Both the position numbers and the translations under genes were made by a program. Below the pieces are notes generated by a model. The model did no database searches. It worked only from the letters and a program-made list of their open reading frames with translations, and was not told the DNA's origin. From NCBI GenBank assembly GCA_903813345.2, contig CAIIXF020000004.1:25733985-25797984 (forward strand): a DNA stretch of 64,000 nt, written 5' to 3'. This document shows positions 33,133 to 44,405 of this stretch, piece after piece; positions within the stretch are counted from its first letter, which is position 1; the number at the start of each line of letters is the position of its first letter. The DNA is from Owenia fusiformis. Taxonomy: Eukaryota > Annelida > Polychaeta > Sabellida > Oweniidae.

Positions 33133-35922
33133 TGTGACGATCCTTCAGATTACTTTGAGCATGGTAATGGAATTGTCTTGAAGGATTGTCACTTTGTTTA
33201 ACTTTTAGCTCTTCACTTTATCAATTGTGCTTTTAGTTACTCAATATTTAAAGAGTAATAAAATAATTCAAACTCTGTAAAAGGGTAGTCTGCATTACTA
33301 CTTTGGCTATACTCTTAAAGTATTGTTAGAGTTTAATCATTTAACTCTATATTTATATTTAGGTTAATAACCTTCTCTTGTGTTTTTCGTGTAATATTAT
33401 TTACAGGATTAATGTCAACATATACATTTTGTTCATAATATGAGTTTAATATGAAGGTTTTAGGCCCAGTTTCATGTTTAATGTTATGTTACAAACTTTT
33501 TAGAAAGGGCAGTTGTGTGGGTTTGTTTCAAAATCCAAAGTGAGGCTTATTAAGCTTGATTTAAGTAAATAAGTACGTTTTAAGTGAATTGTCTTTTTCT
33601 GTGCTTTTACGATTCGAATTCAAGCCGGCCAGACATGGAAAACATTTTATGGAATTTTAAACATTAAATCGTCACTAAAATTGGATATTTATATTGCCGC
33701 AGATAAACCAACTTAGGTGTACGAGTTGGTAAAGGTAATTGACTTGATTTAAGTTGTATTTTTGCAGAGTTCTAGTCTTTGAAAAGAAGTATCCGTACAC
33801 TTGATTTTTTTCCTTAATTTTATTTATTTGCCTTGTGAACATCCCGTGTTTATATTGTCCCAGGGATTGTTAAGGAACATTTGACAAGGTCAACGCAAAG
33901 TTACACGCAGAGTTTTTGTCTTAAAGAACCTATGTAACTTATTAACCAGCGTCGAAAGCAAGTTCCCGGGGTTCCTTATGGAACCTTCTATACAACATCC
34001 CCACAGGGAATCGTTTAGGAATATTTGACAAGGTGTACGGAAAGTTACTGTCTTTACGAACCTTATGCAGCTTGCTCTAAACCAGAGTCAACTGCAAATT
34101 CCAGGGGTTCATAGACACCTCTATACAACATCTCCCCCCCATCCAGTTTGGGACTGTATTTAGTTTGTTCACAGGGTAAATTTTATTAATACACTAGAAA
34201 TACTCGTTTGTATATTTGTATGTTAAATTCTGGGTAATTTAAAGGTGAAATCCCGGGCTTATGGGGCCATTATCAAACAACTGATTATTGAAGTACTTTT
34301 AAGGGTCAAGGACATTTGAAGCTCAATTTAAGACTTTAAGCCTAGTTTAAGACTCTTTTGGATATTTCGACATTAAGTACCTTCGAGGTTCATTGGAAGT
34401 CACTTTTAAGACTAAAGCTTCTTTTAAAGCCTCTGTCCAGACATTTTGAAGTTCAGTACTTTTAAGGATCACGGTCATTCAAACCCCATTTTCGGACTTA
34501 AGACACCCCCTCCCCTTCTAGTTTTCCATGTCTGGTCTAATTCTATGTTAACCACATTCTAATTCATTATAGATACTAGAATACTTTTAAAATACTGTTT
34601 CCCATTTGTTTGTCAATTGTACCATAGTCTGATAGTGGCAAAATGATGGTCTACTTTTCATGTGAGTAGTATAGAGAGCTGATTTCAACCCCACCAGGGA
34701 TTATATAAAATTGCACTGCTGAGTTACATTTATGGAAAAAGACACTTTTTAGGCTTTATTGCAAATTGTTTAGCTGAACTTCCATTAGCTGTGCTGTTTT
34801 ATGCATGTTTGGTTTGAGAGATTATTTACTTGATATACCATCTCGACAGTACTGAATTGTGTAATGTTTGTGTAGATTAATAAACAGAAATAGAGTCGTT
34901 TTTATACATTATATAAAAATCCACAGAATATCACTTCTTGTGTTCAATTGTTTATATATATGTTGGAAAATTCCCCCTCATTTTATCTAAAGTAGATTCT
35001 GGATTCAAAATAGATTCCGACTAAATTCCAGGTGACTTTAGTGATACTAACATTCAAGCAACAAGCTTTATCTTAGCTCATATTTGCTAAGGGCTTCTTT
35101 GAATAACAATCACTCACAATAAGTCATACATATATTTTCCCAGAAACTATGCAATAGTGCAAAGCTAAAGTACAATCCAGGATCTTACTTTCTTATTTAA
35201 CCTTTATCTTATTGAGAATATTAGTGAGAATTTCATTCACCCTGGTTCCAAGTCGTTACCTCAAACATCATTTTCTTCCAATGTTTTCTTACTTGCTTGT
35301 TTAAATGGTGTACAAGTAATATTATCCCCTGATGAGTTTGACAGACTCTTGATTTGAAATAGCCCTACTTTAATTCTTACAAAATCTCCCATTTTAAGTG
35401 TGAACAGTGAGCTTTATATACAGCTCGAAGTCCATTGTAGCCCCCAGTGGCTAAGACTTCTACCTGGTTATACTCACACCCTAACATTATACTTATTTGA
35501 TACAACTGAACACTGGGCACATTCAGAATCTGGAGTCTGTTGTCATTTGCCTTTATGAGACATACAACTTACATTGAAAACTGACAAATCTTACTTAGTC
35601 TATATTCAGATTTTGTTATCCCGAAATTGTCCCACTTCATCCCAATTATTTTTATCCCAGAATTTATCCCTAAATTTTTATCCCTAAATTTATCCCTAAT
35701 TTATCCCTAAATTTTCATCGCAAAATTTATCCCAATTTGATCCCATTTTGTTATGATACTGTGAACACGGATGTTGTTCAAATAAATAGGGTTACACATT
35801 TCAACTTTTACTTGAACTTGTCCCGAAACTAAGTTAATGAAAACATCAAATCAAACTATTGATTCTTAGACTGTATTCTGTTTACGACCCCCAAACCACG
35901 CTACCACACGAGGGTCGTGACA
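33133..35922 (+). repeat. 3' LTR (2790 bp)
   Basis: Direct copy of 25246-28036. The near-identity (two substitutions and one T-run difference noticed by eye) implies a recent insertion. It starts directly after AAAGGGGGAGCAG and ends GTGACA before the second ATGT. Confidence 0.95.
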
Positions 35923-36847
35923 ATGTCTCCCTTGCATAATAAAGCTTAACTGACCTCAGCTTTTTTTCAAAACTGGCACAATATGTCTCGAAACCTGTAA
36001 TTTAAGTTATGTATGACTGTCAAATACAGCCCAGACTGATTGAACATTTTCCCATCGATTGTAACTTTTTTGTTTGTCATGTATTATCTTCAATACTTCA
36101 GGAGTTTTGAAACAATTCATTGTCAACACTTTGTGTAAAAATGAATATACAAGCTAAACATTTAATTACAGAACATGTCCCCCACCCACCTGAACAATCA
36201 GTCTGAGCTGCATTTGACAGTCATGTGTGGCGTAAATAATAGGTTTGAGACATATTGTGCCAGTTTTGCAAGAAAGCTGAGGTCAGTTAAGGTATATTTT
36301 CCAAGGGACACATGTCTAGTTTCTCCCAGAGATATTAACGTATGTTTTGATCGATGGTAATTGTGTTGAGACCATTTGAAGGGCATATATTATATGGGAT
36401 GAGATCCTGTATTTTCAGCAATGATGTCACAAGCAGGGAAAATTTGGAAATTTCTCATGACGCACTCATTATACAAATCATGACAAGCCAAAAATAATCA
36501 TACATACATATTGTTATCATTAACATTTCCACAAATAATCATTTTACCATTATCTGAATTTTTGTGGACTTAACTGCAATAATAAAGAAAATTGAACAAA
36601 CATAAAAATGTTCCATTTTTTGGCCCACCCTGTACATGTACTTATGGAGGTTCATTAACATTAAGTCAGCTGTTCTTGGGACTCTGAAAATGTTTCCTTT
36701 GCAAAGGTGTTCTACTCTACTTCTTCCACTCCCTCTGAAGATCTAAGAGCAAGGTCACTCACTCCGAAACTACAAAGCAGGCGCGTAATGCTAGATTTTA
36801 GATCTTCTTGACCAACCCTCGTATGAATGACATAAATTGAATCTTAC

Positions 36848-37385
36848 TTGAACTATCAATGAAATATGATATTGGAAAGGTCCATTTCTCTTTGTTAGCA
36901 AGACTCCGTCGATATCTCGTTACAGTTTCTCTTTGTGTTCTCGCAAGACTTCTCTGTTGTTTCAATTTAAATAAATTCAAAATTTTCCTCACGTTCGGTC
37001 GTTTGAAATGAGGTTGGGTGATATGGCCGTCTTTACCAACAGTGTCTTTATTATGAGGTGCATTTTCAATTGTTTCCAATCTCAACAGTAGGTCTATCAT
37101 CTCTTGCCGGTTAAGGACAATATCCCCTTGGAGTCGTCCCCTGGTGAGGTTAAGCTTTTCAAGAATAGCCGCCATTTGTGGCGTCGTGAATTCATCAAAC
37201 GGATGATCGTCTCTACCAGGTGTGGACGCTTCGAGTTCAGGTAGTCTCACTAGTGCGTTAACAGGCTTCATCTCTACGATCTTATCCAGTGTTGTTCCAA
37301 CCGGATTCGCTTTAGCAAAAATCGGGACAAAACATAACAGAAAGTAAACAAATATCCTCTGAGTTAAATACTCCATAGTAATCAA
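36848..37385 (-). CDS. Astacin gene exon 1: signal peptide, propeptide and start of the catalytic domain
   Basis: The exon encodes 179 residues and ends in phase 1 at TCAA|GTAAGA. ATG at 37385 or 37376 may start it; the second gives a compact signal peptide (MEYLTQRIFVYFLLCFVPIF, cleavage near AKANP). The propeptide holds LQGDIVLNRQ around residues 85-93, which resembles the FxGDI Asp-switch that caps the zinc in pro-astacins. A dibasic site RYRR at 157-160 is followed by SLANKEKWTFPISYFIDSS, the usual W-P-x-P-Y-x-I-D start of mature astacins. The continuation ISPNSKKEMIRDSLDHW is supplied by exon 2, 18 kb away. Confidence 0.85.
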
Positions 37386-37625
37386 AGACTAAAAATCAGA
37401 TGGATATTTCATATTTGTTAACCTAACATATGCAATGTACTTACTGACTGATTTTATTGACGACATTGCATGATTCAATAAATCATATCAGAACAAGTAG
37501 CTTTGGAACATGTGCGAAGCTCGTTAGCCCTATTGGACCATGTCTGATATATGTAAGAGAACATGCTAATAAGTCGTCAAACATTCTGGCACGTTCATCA
37601 TTTTAACATTCTTTCAAACCATATA

Positions 37626-38712
37626 CAGGGTGGTCCAAAAAAATTGGAACATTTGTTAATTGAATGCAAAATCTTTATTCTTCCTCTAAAATGCACCAAA
37701 ATTTCACTGAGTATAGTTCATTCACTTATTTATCTGACGTAAAGTTTATATGTGCAAACAACAAAATTAATGCATTAAACTAGACAATGTTTGATATGAC
37801 CCCTCTAATCCTGAATTACAAGTTCAAGCCCAGGACTCAGTTTTGAAATTATTCATTCATTTTACTGTTTGTTCGTTTTTGTCAAAGCCATCTTGATAAA
37901 AAAATTCAGCTTGTCCAGACTCCCTGTATCTTTGCTTTGGAAGATCACATCTGGTAACATATTCAACATTTTTTATCCAAATTGATTTGTATCAAGCATA
38001 CTTTGATGGCTATTGTTGGGTGTATAAGTGTCTCACTGATGGAATATTCTTCTCCAGAAAGGAACCAGGGTAGTCTGTTTTGACTGGTGAATGGAGCCCC
38101 CACCCCTTTATTGTTCTAATATCAATAATATGCATCGAAAATATCAATATACGAATATCAATATTACAAAGGAGTCTAAATGGTGTATTATGTGCTTAGA
38201 GTTGGTCTTTAATAAAGCCTTGTAAATAACTGGTCAGTTTTGCCTTAACTGAAAAGTGGAAACAATGATTTTGTCACTTTAGCAGCTGTGTGGGTTATGC
38301 AATCGCTCACCTCTGATATAAAAACCCTCTTAAATAAAAACAATTAGTTTGGGTATTCTTTAAGTTGGCATTAACACAATAGTTTTCTAGTAAACCATAG
38401 ATGTAAATACCTCTTGACAACTGAATATGATTTTACAAAACGAGTATTGAGCAATCATCATGTCCATCAAAGCTTTGAAATAAAGATTACTTGAAAAAGT
38501 AGCAGCAAAATTGACAAGTGTATATTTGAGAAAAGGGGATCCTATGAAACATTGACTAATTTAAGGTGTTAACTTTGTGGTTTGCACATATAAACTTAAC
38601 ATGAGATAAATAAGTGACTGGACTAGGCTTAGTAAAATTTTGGTGCATTTTAGAGGAATAATAAAGGTGTTGTGTTCAATTAACAAATGTTCCAATTTTT
38701 TGGACCACCCTG
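37626..38712. mobile_element. Palindromic Tc1/mariner-type MITE (1087 bp)
   Basis: TA|CAGGGTGGTCCAAAAAAATT and the inverse ...AATTTTTTGGACCACCCTG|TA form long inverted ends (ATTCTTCCTCTAAAATGCAC also inverted). It is related to 24926-36632 and sits about 240 bp upstream of the astacin start codon, where it could affect the promoter. Single ends of the same family occur at 254-273 and 54008. Confidence 0.85.
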
Positions 38713-38718
38713 TAGATG

Positions 38719-38943
38719 CACTGGCGGATCCAGAAGCTAACAAGGGCTGGGGGCATATTTCAAGTCATAAAAATTGTGGGCCCCTAAAACCAAAAAGTGG
38801 GCCCAAAATCTAATGCCTATTTTTTGATTATTTGGCTTAAAATTAAAAAATAAGACCCAGAGGTTATTTTGGCCCAAATATCTTTTCTGGGCCAATCGAA
38901 GTGGGAGGGGCAGGTCCAACGGGCCCCCTTGGATCCGCCAATG
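38719..38943. mobile_element. MITE with CACTGGCGGATCC ends
   Basis: The inverted ends CACTGGCGGATCCA and TGGATCCGCCAATG are flanked by AGATG on both sides (38714-38718 and 38944-38948), a 5-bp target duplication. It lies immediately next to the previous MITE. A relative with the same ends is at 59428-59598. Confidence 0.75.
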
Positions 38944-39340
38944 AGATGTATCAACCACCATCAATCTTAAAAAGACTACAGTATCTATAGATGATATTAA
39001 ACCCAATGTTATGGAATTATTTGTGTAGACCCTCTTACTCAGATGTTTAACCAAGGGCGAACATAATACCCGGAACGTTTTTTACCGCATCCGATTTGAA
39101 TTAGTCAATAAACATGATACTATACACCATTGTCTAATGAGATATTGTTTACATATTTTTTTATCATGGTTGTTTCCAAACTAAGCCAAATAGGGTGTCA
39201 TGCACCCTATTTGTGTCATGCACCCTATTTGCATATCATGCATATTCTCACTCTTAGTAGTGGAAATGAATAAATAGCACAAGATAGTACTAACATATTC
39301 GAATGTGTGATTGCAAATGAATGAACACACGGAGCACAAG

Positions 39341-39405
39341 TGTCTCGAACTCGCAACCTCGTGGTTACGGCACATATACCCCTAGCTTGAAAGTGCTGGC
39401 GCTGA
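39341..39405 (-). repeat. tRNA-derived (SINE-like) fragment, copy 2
   Basis: The minus strand reads AAGCTAGGGGTATATGTGCC then GTAACCACGAGGTTGCGAGT and TCGAGAC, matching 22262-22325 and retaining a B-box-like GAGTTCGAGAC. No closed cloverleaf is evident. Confidence 0.45.
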
Positions 39406-39539
39406 TTAAGATTTTCAATATTTCGAGCATTGATAGATATCAAACGAACTGTTGATACATTCGATTTCCATATTAAGTGTTTGTGGTATAAACGTAAACG
39501 TTGCATTTGGTTCTCAGGCGATATTATTGCTCATCTTAT

Positions 39540-39805
39540 TATACTACACCCCCACTGTGACAATTGTTACGCAGAATATGGCATATATTCATGGTTGCGC
39601 GGTATTTGTGATACGGGTGAATATGCCATACTCACCTGCGGTGTATGGCATGTTCCGCAGGGGAGTATGCCATATTCCGCAGTGAATATGCGATACATTG
39701 GTTTCAGCGAATACTCGAGACTCACCTGTGGAATATGTCATACTCACTTGCGGAATATGCCATATACCACAGGTGAGTATGACATATACCGCAGGTGAAA
39801 ACGTG
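39540..39805. repeat. Inverted microrepeat cluster (ATATGCCATA / GGTGAGTATG)
   Basis: Short units such as GGTGAATATGCCATACTCACC and GGAATATGCCATATACC recur in both orientations, so the strand can fold on itself in many registers. The style is the same as 2576-3066 and 40700-41497, with a different core motif. Confidence 0.7.
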
Positions 39806-40014
39806 ATACAGAAAGCCTTGATTTTGATTGGTTGCGAGAATCGACTCTAGATGTAAAACTACGCTGGATTACCAATATAGTTAGTGCTTCGAGTACTTAT
39901 ATATGAATCCTGGATTTATTGAGTAAGTTTATTACGTGAGATTGCTGAGTGATACTTCTGTATTCGTTGATATATTCAATGCACTGTACTGTTGATTCAG
40001 TAATCATTATAATA

Positions 40015-40345
40015 ATTGAATGGATTCTATCTTTTAGTGACGTCACAATTAGGCCACCCAGCTTTAGATGTTTGATTTTGTGAGATTGTCTTCTATATTT
40101 CGTGCTTTATTGATTTATTTTTCACGAAAGCGTTCGATTTGACTAGATCAACATTCATGCTAAGCACATACCAAGTCTAAGATCTTACTGACATGATTTA
40201 GATAGCGATTAAGCGCCCCCCGAATTTGACAAAAACGGGGGGCGCTTATAGGCATCAATGTTTAGTATCAATTTCACCCAGCTTTAGATGTTTGATTTTG
40301 TGAGATTATCTTCTATATTTCGTGCTTTCGTTGCGGAATATGACA
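40015..40345. repeat. Dispersed repeat with a GC hairpin, copy 2
   Basis: Matches 5698-6010, including AAGCGCCCCCCG...CGGGGGGCGCTT at 40211-40247. The end segment CACCCAGCTTTAGATGTTTG is repeated at 40275. No gene. Confidence 0.8.
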
Positions 40346-40699
40346 TTTATTTGTATCGTGTTTACCGCGTAACAACAATAACATAATATATGGTACCTAA
40401 ATGAAGTACATGTATTAGTGTGTATAAACCCGGGGATATCTTTTGATACAGTGTAGTTCAGTGGAAATGAAATACTAATTACCCGTTCTTCCTCAGTCAT
40501 CAAATCTGCATGTGTGTACAGAGTATTTGGAAATATATTACAGGATATAAACAGACATTCTATGTGTTAATGATATAACCTCTAAAAAGTTCAATATGTG
40601 GGAAAGAGAGATGAAGGAGACTGAGTAGTCTCAAAGCTAAACCCTTTATATAGTATTTTAAAGTATATGCCGTGGTCTGCTATTTCGACGTAACCCCCC

Positions 40700-41497
40700 C
40701 TATCACACCAAAGAAGTTCTTACCCGTTCTTGCCAGTCCTACGAAAAAGTCGTAAAACGGGCTCAATCTGGCTGTGATCGGGAAATATGTCTAAAATAAT
40801 TAGCTACTTCGTTCTTAAACAGTCTTCAATACGTCCATCTCATTCGCAGTTCGTTCAGGTCGCACCAGGTCGGTGTGCAACGTCGTATAACGCGTCCCTT
40901 AGTCTAGAAGGTCATCGTGACCTGATTACAGAACGGTATGGTCGCCATCGAATTTTGAATCGATTCAAAATTCTAAAATCATCTTCCCGTCTGAGAACGT
41001 TCATGAAGTTTGTAAATAGACCTTAGAAAGTTGCAGCTACGTTCATTCCGTTCGCACACGGTTTAAAACCAGTTTTGAAGAACGCAGTGGCAACTTGTTT
41101 GGTGTGATAGCTATATTTTCGCTAACTCGTTCATAAGCAGTCTTAAATACGTTCTTAATCAGTTTAAACCCGTTTGCAATTAGTTCTACCTCGTTCTCAA
41201 TACGTCCCCAGACAGTTCAACTTGTTGTTAAAACGTCCCTAGTAGGATTGAAGTACGACGGTTCCGTTTGTAGTACGTCCAGCTCGTCGTTAGTACGTTG
41301 TTACTCGTTCTAATTGTAGAACGTATCGACCACGAGAACATTTTGAGCATGTTCTAAGTTCTAGGGGACCTACCCGTTCCAGTACGTTCGATGAAGTTTG
41401 CAAATAGACCCAAAACGGTTCTAGGTACGTCAAGTCCGTTCGAACATAGTTGAAACCCGTTTTCGAGAACGTAGTGAAAACTAGTTTGGTGTGATAG
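40700..41497. mobile_element. Foldback element with GTTC/ACGT microrepeats
   Basis: The left end CTATCACACCAAAGAAGTTC is inverted at 41088-41110 (CAACTTGTTTGGTGTGATAG) and again at 41475-41497. The interior is a dense series of degenerate units such as ACGTTC, CAGTTC and CGTTCTTAA. No coding frame stands out. The doubled right end suggests a tandem or rearranged copy. Confidence 0.6.
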
Positions 41498-42376
41498 TAG
41501 GGTAAGCTTTGCATTTTCACTGGGCATTTTCCCAAGGCTTTGTTTGCAAGAAAAATGGATTTAAGGTAGAACTTCACTGTCGATCGCGACTTGTTTCTAC
41601 CATTTAGAAAAATCTAGGTGAAAGATAAACTGGTGTATAACAAAGTATGTGAAAATCAGAAAGATTGACCGTTTGGTTATTTCTAGAAAAGCATTAATTT
41701 AACAATACAAGGGTTTCAATGAGAAAATGCATTATTAAAAATAAAAAAAAACACAATTCAGATTTTCTTTAAAAATTATAACCATTCTATGGGAATGAAC
41801 ACCAAAGTTCTACCTTAATAGGTGACACTTAAAAAATGTGTTGAAGTGTCAATAATGTTAATTGACAAAATGGGCCCAGGATTTCAGCACTTGGTTTCTT
41901 CACAATGGCTTTATAGAACTTAACATTTTCTTAGAAAACATAAGTCCTGTATTACATATACAGTACTTTCCAAATTCCGGGAATTAATGCATAACTGTTC
42001 AAAATTAGATATTTCATAACCGTACTTAACACAACCATTTGACTGTAATGACTCCTTTAATGAGATCAAGAATCAAGTCTGAAATTATCATGCCATGCTA
42101 CCAGTTGGAATATGAAGATGAGTATTGAAAATATTCTTAAAATATATATATATATCTTAAAATATATAAAACAATAAACAACGAGCTATAAGATGTTAAC
42201 TTGCAGATCTAATTTTTATTCTAATATTATTTTGCACAGATTAAATTACTGTAAATGTTGCGCTTAATTGGTTTCTAAAATGCTCTAAAGTCTCAACGTT
42301 TGTGTTTTTCACATGTCCACTTTTCTCGTCATCTTTCTCTTAATTTCAATTCCTTCTTCTTCCCTTCCATCTTCTC

Positions 42377-42384
42377 CTATGCAT
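42377..42384 (-). CDS. Possible terminal exon of the EGF/Cys-rich gene
   Basis: After acceptor TTTCTTACAG, a phase-1 reading gives only two codons before TAG. This fits the phase-1 donor of 42968-43151 and would end the protein just after SSEPE. The evidence is only the acceptor and phase, so this is a weak proposal; another terminal exon may exist. Confidence 0.25.
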
Positions 42385-42967
42385 CTGTAAGAAACATTGC
42401 ATCCAAGTTTAAATTCATTTAAAGGCCCAATATAAAGTTTGAACTACTTTTTTATCATTCATAAACCAAAGTGGTTTAAACCTTATATGGGGCCTTATAA
42501 CATCCACCAGAAGGGTTGTACGTAATAATTTAAGATTTCTAAACTTTTACTAAGGGCTGTTATAAATGCAGTGTACGGTTGATCAGAGACACAAAATGAA
42601 TATCTTTATTTTTGTCTGATTTGTTACGATGACAAATCCAATAGCACCAATGGTTGATTTAAATGAAACATGTCCAGTAAAGTATGGAGTTCTACATTGA
42701 AAGGTTAGAAGAAATTTGGTCATTTTACTCATATTACACTCTACTATACCCAACCCCTAGAAATGCATAAGTTATTCTGTTTTTCTAGTTTTGTTTAGTA
42801 TATTTTTATAAGTACCTTATTAACATCTAAGAGTCATCCGATAAACCATTAATAAGGAACAGCCACATAACAACAAATAACATAATCATTACTGATAAGC
42901 CAAATGGGTTGCTCATGAACACCAAATGCATGGTATAGTAGAGTGTATTACCCCGACCCGTGCTTAC

Positions 42968-43151
42968 TTTCAGGTTCCGATGACCTACAATAGCATTTGC
43001 TTTTGCCTCCAATTGGTGGGTCACACATACACGATGTACCCTCCTCACAGGTTCCTTTCCTGCATTTGGCCAGACTGCTTCTCACTTCTGCGCACTTCCT
43101 TCCCTCACGTATCTCTTTGTTTGAGCTATTCCTATCACTGTTTGGACATTG
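42968..43151 (-). CDS. Cys-rich exon 2 of the EGF/mucin gene
   Basis: The exon is 184 nt, phase 0 in, phase 1 out (acceptor TTTTTCCAG, donor GAAA|GTAAGC). It encodes QCPNSDRNSSNKEIREG, RKCAEVRSSLAKCRKGTC and EEGTSCMCDPP...KSKCYCR. The spacing CP-x(n)-REGxKCAEVR-x5-CxKGxCEEGxSCMCDPP-x5-KCYCR, with eight cysteines, is shared with the exon at 44143-44355. I do not recognise the family. It is presumably secreted. Confidence 0.65.
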
Positions 43152-44142
43152 CTGGAAAAATGATTGCATGAAATGCATTGAAATTCATCTTCCGAACGCA
43201 GGGTTCCAGACATCATCCGCTAAGTTCCTTCCTTCATCCAGCTGATCGCAGGGTGGAAGAAGGAGGGACGAGTTCTGGAGGCCTGTGTTCGGAGGTTGAT
43301 TGAAACTCGCCTAGTGATTCATTGCCTAAACTCTAGCTTCAAAGTATTTGTAATAAAGTTTAGGACATTGTATTCGTTTTGGATCTTATTTAACGCTGGT
43401 GTCCATTTTGTTACAAGAATGGGAGGTTTCTGTAAAATATGTTTTCGCATGTTGAGAGCGATTGTGGATAATTTAGGAACGATACATATCTTCATATCTT
43501 TAAAGAGCAAAATGGTCACCATGTATTTTCCCCAGCAAATCTACAATTAATCAGTTGTTGGCACTAGTGTGCTAAAAATTTCAAGTTGAACGGATAATTA
43601 AGCGGCTTGTCTTGAATTTTGATGACAAGATTTATCGAAAAAATCAAAATGGCCACCTTGTTATTACCCAGCCCGCCCGAAATCTCAAGTGATATAGGAC
43701 CTACCGAATGCAGTCTCAAATTAATAACGAGAGACGAAGTTTTACAGTTTGTGTGTTTTTATCATGTTTAAAGTTTTTGAAAATAAGTCAAATGGTTCTA
43801 TTGTTACAAACTTGACAATCTTTGAATTTCATTTTATGGTTACAACTAGAACTTGTTTCATGAAACCTTTGGCATTTATGTGGAAGGTGCGGTTCTCGTC
43901 ATTTTTACTTGGCTCACACGCTATATTTTGCAAGTACCTTCAACAAAACGCCCAAAACTGCTGAATCATGTACTCTGACAACATATTAGTGACAAAGTGG
44001 TTCCAAACAAAATTCAAACCAGAGTATTATTAAAATTAAAGGTACAAAAGGAAGAAAAGGCGCCCTTTAACAAAATTCCACCTGTGAAGCTTGAAGTAAA
44101 GCAGTTTCAAGGTATTAGATTTAATTATGAGGTAATAATTAC

Positions 44143-44355
44143 CAAAAGCGTTGCTGTCGTTGTTATCGTTGCAGGGGCTACCGTTAATCTACAATAGCAT
44201 TTACTTTTGTTTTTATTTGGTGGGTCACACATACAGGATGCACCCTCCTCACAGACTCCTTTCTTGCATTTGACACGACCGCCTCTCACTTCTGCACACT
44301 TCTTTCCCTCACGTATCCCTTTGCTTGCGCTACTGATGTTTAATCTTGGACACAG
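44143..44355 (-). CDS. Cys-rich exon 1 of the EGF/mucin gene
   Basis: The exon is 213 nt (71 codons), phase 0-0 (acceptor TTTCAACAG, donor TTTTG|GTAATT). It encodes LCPRLNISSASKGIREG, KKCAEVRGGRVKCKKGVC and EEGASCMCDPPN...KSKCYCR, followed by a short Thr-rich tail (PATITTTATLL). It is a paralogue of 42968-43151, about two thirds identical. The Thr tail and the matching phase 0 link it to the mucin-like exon upstream. Confidence 0.65.
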
Positions 44356-44405
44356 CTGTTGAAAGATATGATATATGTTAAGCTATGCCATACCATACTC
44401 TTATT

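Larger units (their letters stand above)
25246..35922 (+). mobile_element. Young non-autonomous LTR retrotransposon (gag only, Ty3/gypsy-like)
   Basis: It is 10.7 kb with 2.79-kb LTRs, a 4-bp target duplication ATGT (25242-25245 and 35923-35926), a candidate primer-binding site starting TGGTGGCC at 28041 and a polypurine tract AAAGGGGGAGCAG at 33120-33132. The internal region encodes a Gag with a CA-like region and two zinc knuckles. No reverse transcriptase, RNase H or integrase frame exists; only a short 3' remnant resembling a gypsy Pol tail (FEDELFLKG) is seen before the 3' LTR. It thus resembles TR-GAG elements that depend on a partner for reverse transcription. Confidence 0.9.
24926..36632. 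mobile_element. Palindromic Tc1/mariner-type MITE split by an LTR retrotransposon
   Basis: TA|CAGGGCGGGCCAATAAAAAT on the left and its inverse ...GGCCCACCCTG|TA on the right mark a TA-flanked element. The arms pair for at least 400 bp. Without the retrotransposon and its 4-bp target duplication the element is about 1.03 kb, close to the related copy at 37626-38712 (1.09 kb). It lies in intron 1 of the astacin gene. No transposase is visible. Confidence 0.85.
18530..36847 (-). other. Intron 1 (~18.3 kb) of the astacin gene, transposon-rich
   Basis: Between exon 1 and exon 2 I found no further exon of this gene. The intron holds nested foldbacks (20181-22140), a tRNA-like repeat (22262-22325), a MITE-like inverted pair (23579-23885), and the MITE plus LTR retrotransposon (24926-36632). 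The stretches 18530-20180, 22330-23580 and 23890-24925 show nothing recognisable beyond AT-rich sequence and short chance frames. Confidence 0.7.
3903..37385 (-). other. Overview: 16-exon gene for a secreted astacin-EGF-CUB-module-mucin-ITIH_C protein
   Basis: This gene model links exons 1 to 16 on the minus strand. Coding exons: 36848-37385, 18403-18529, 16869-16944, 15465-15671, 14612-14744, 13930-14070, 12886-12995, 12318-12445, 11595-11737, 10582-11481, 9868-10191, 8892-9194, 8038-8577, 7207-7416, 5159-5626, 3903-4114. Their lengths sum to 4560 nt = 1519 codons + stop, and every donor/acceptor phase matches. Approximate residues: signal 1-28, propeptide 29-160, astacin 161-360, EGF 361-407, CUB 408-534, five Tyr/Trp modules 535-1043, Thr-rich linker 1044-1223, Cys motif and ITIH C-terminal region 1224-1519. 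A secreted, matrix-associated metalloprotease is the natural reading. The least certain link is exon 1 to exon 2 across an 18-kb intron; it is supported by phase and by continuity of the astacin fold. Confidence 0.8.
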
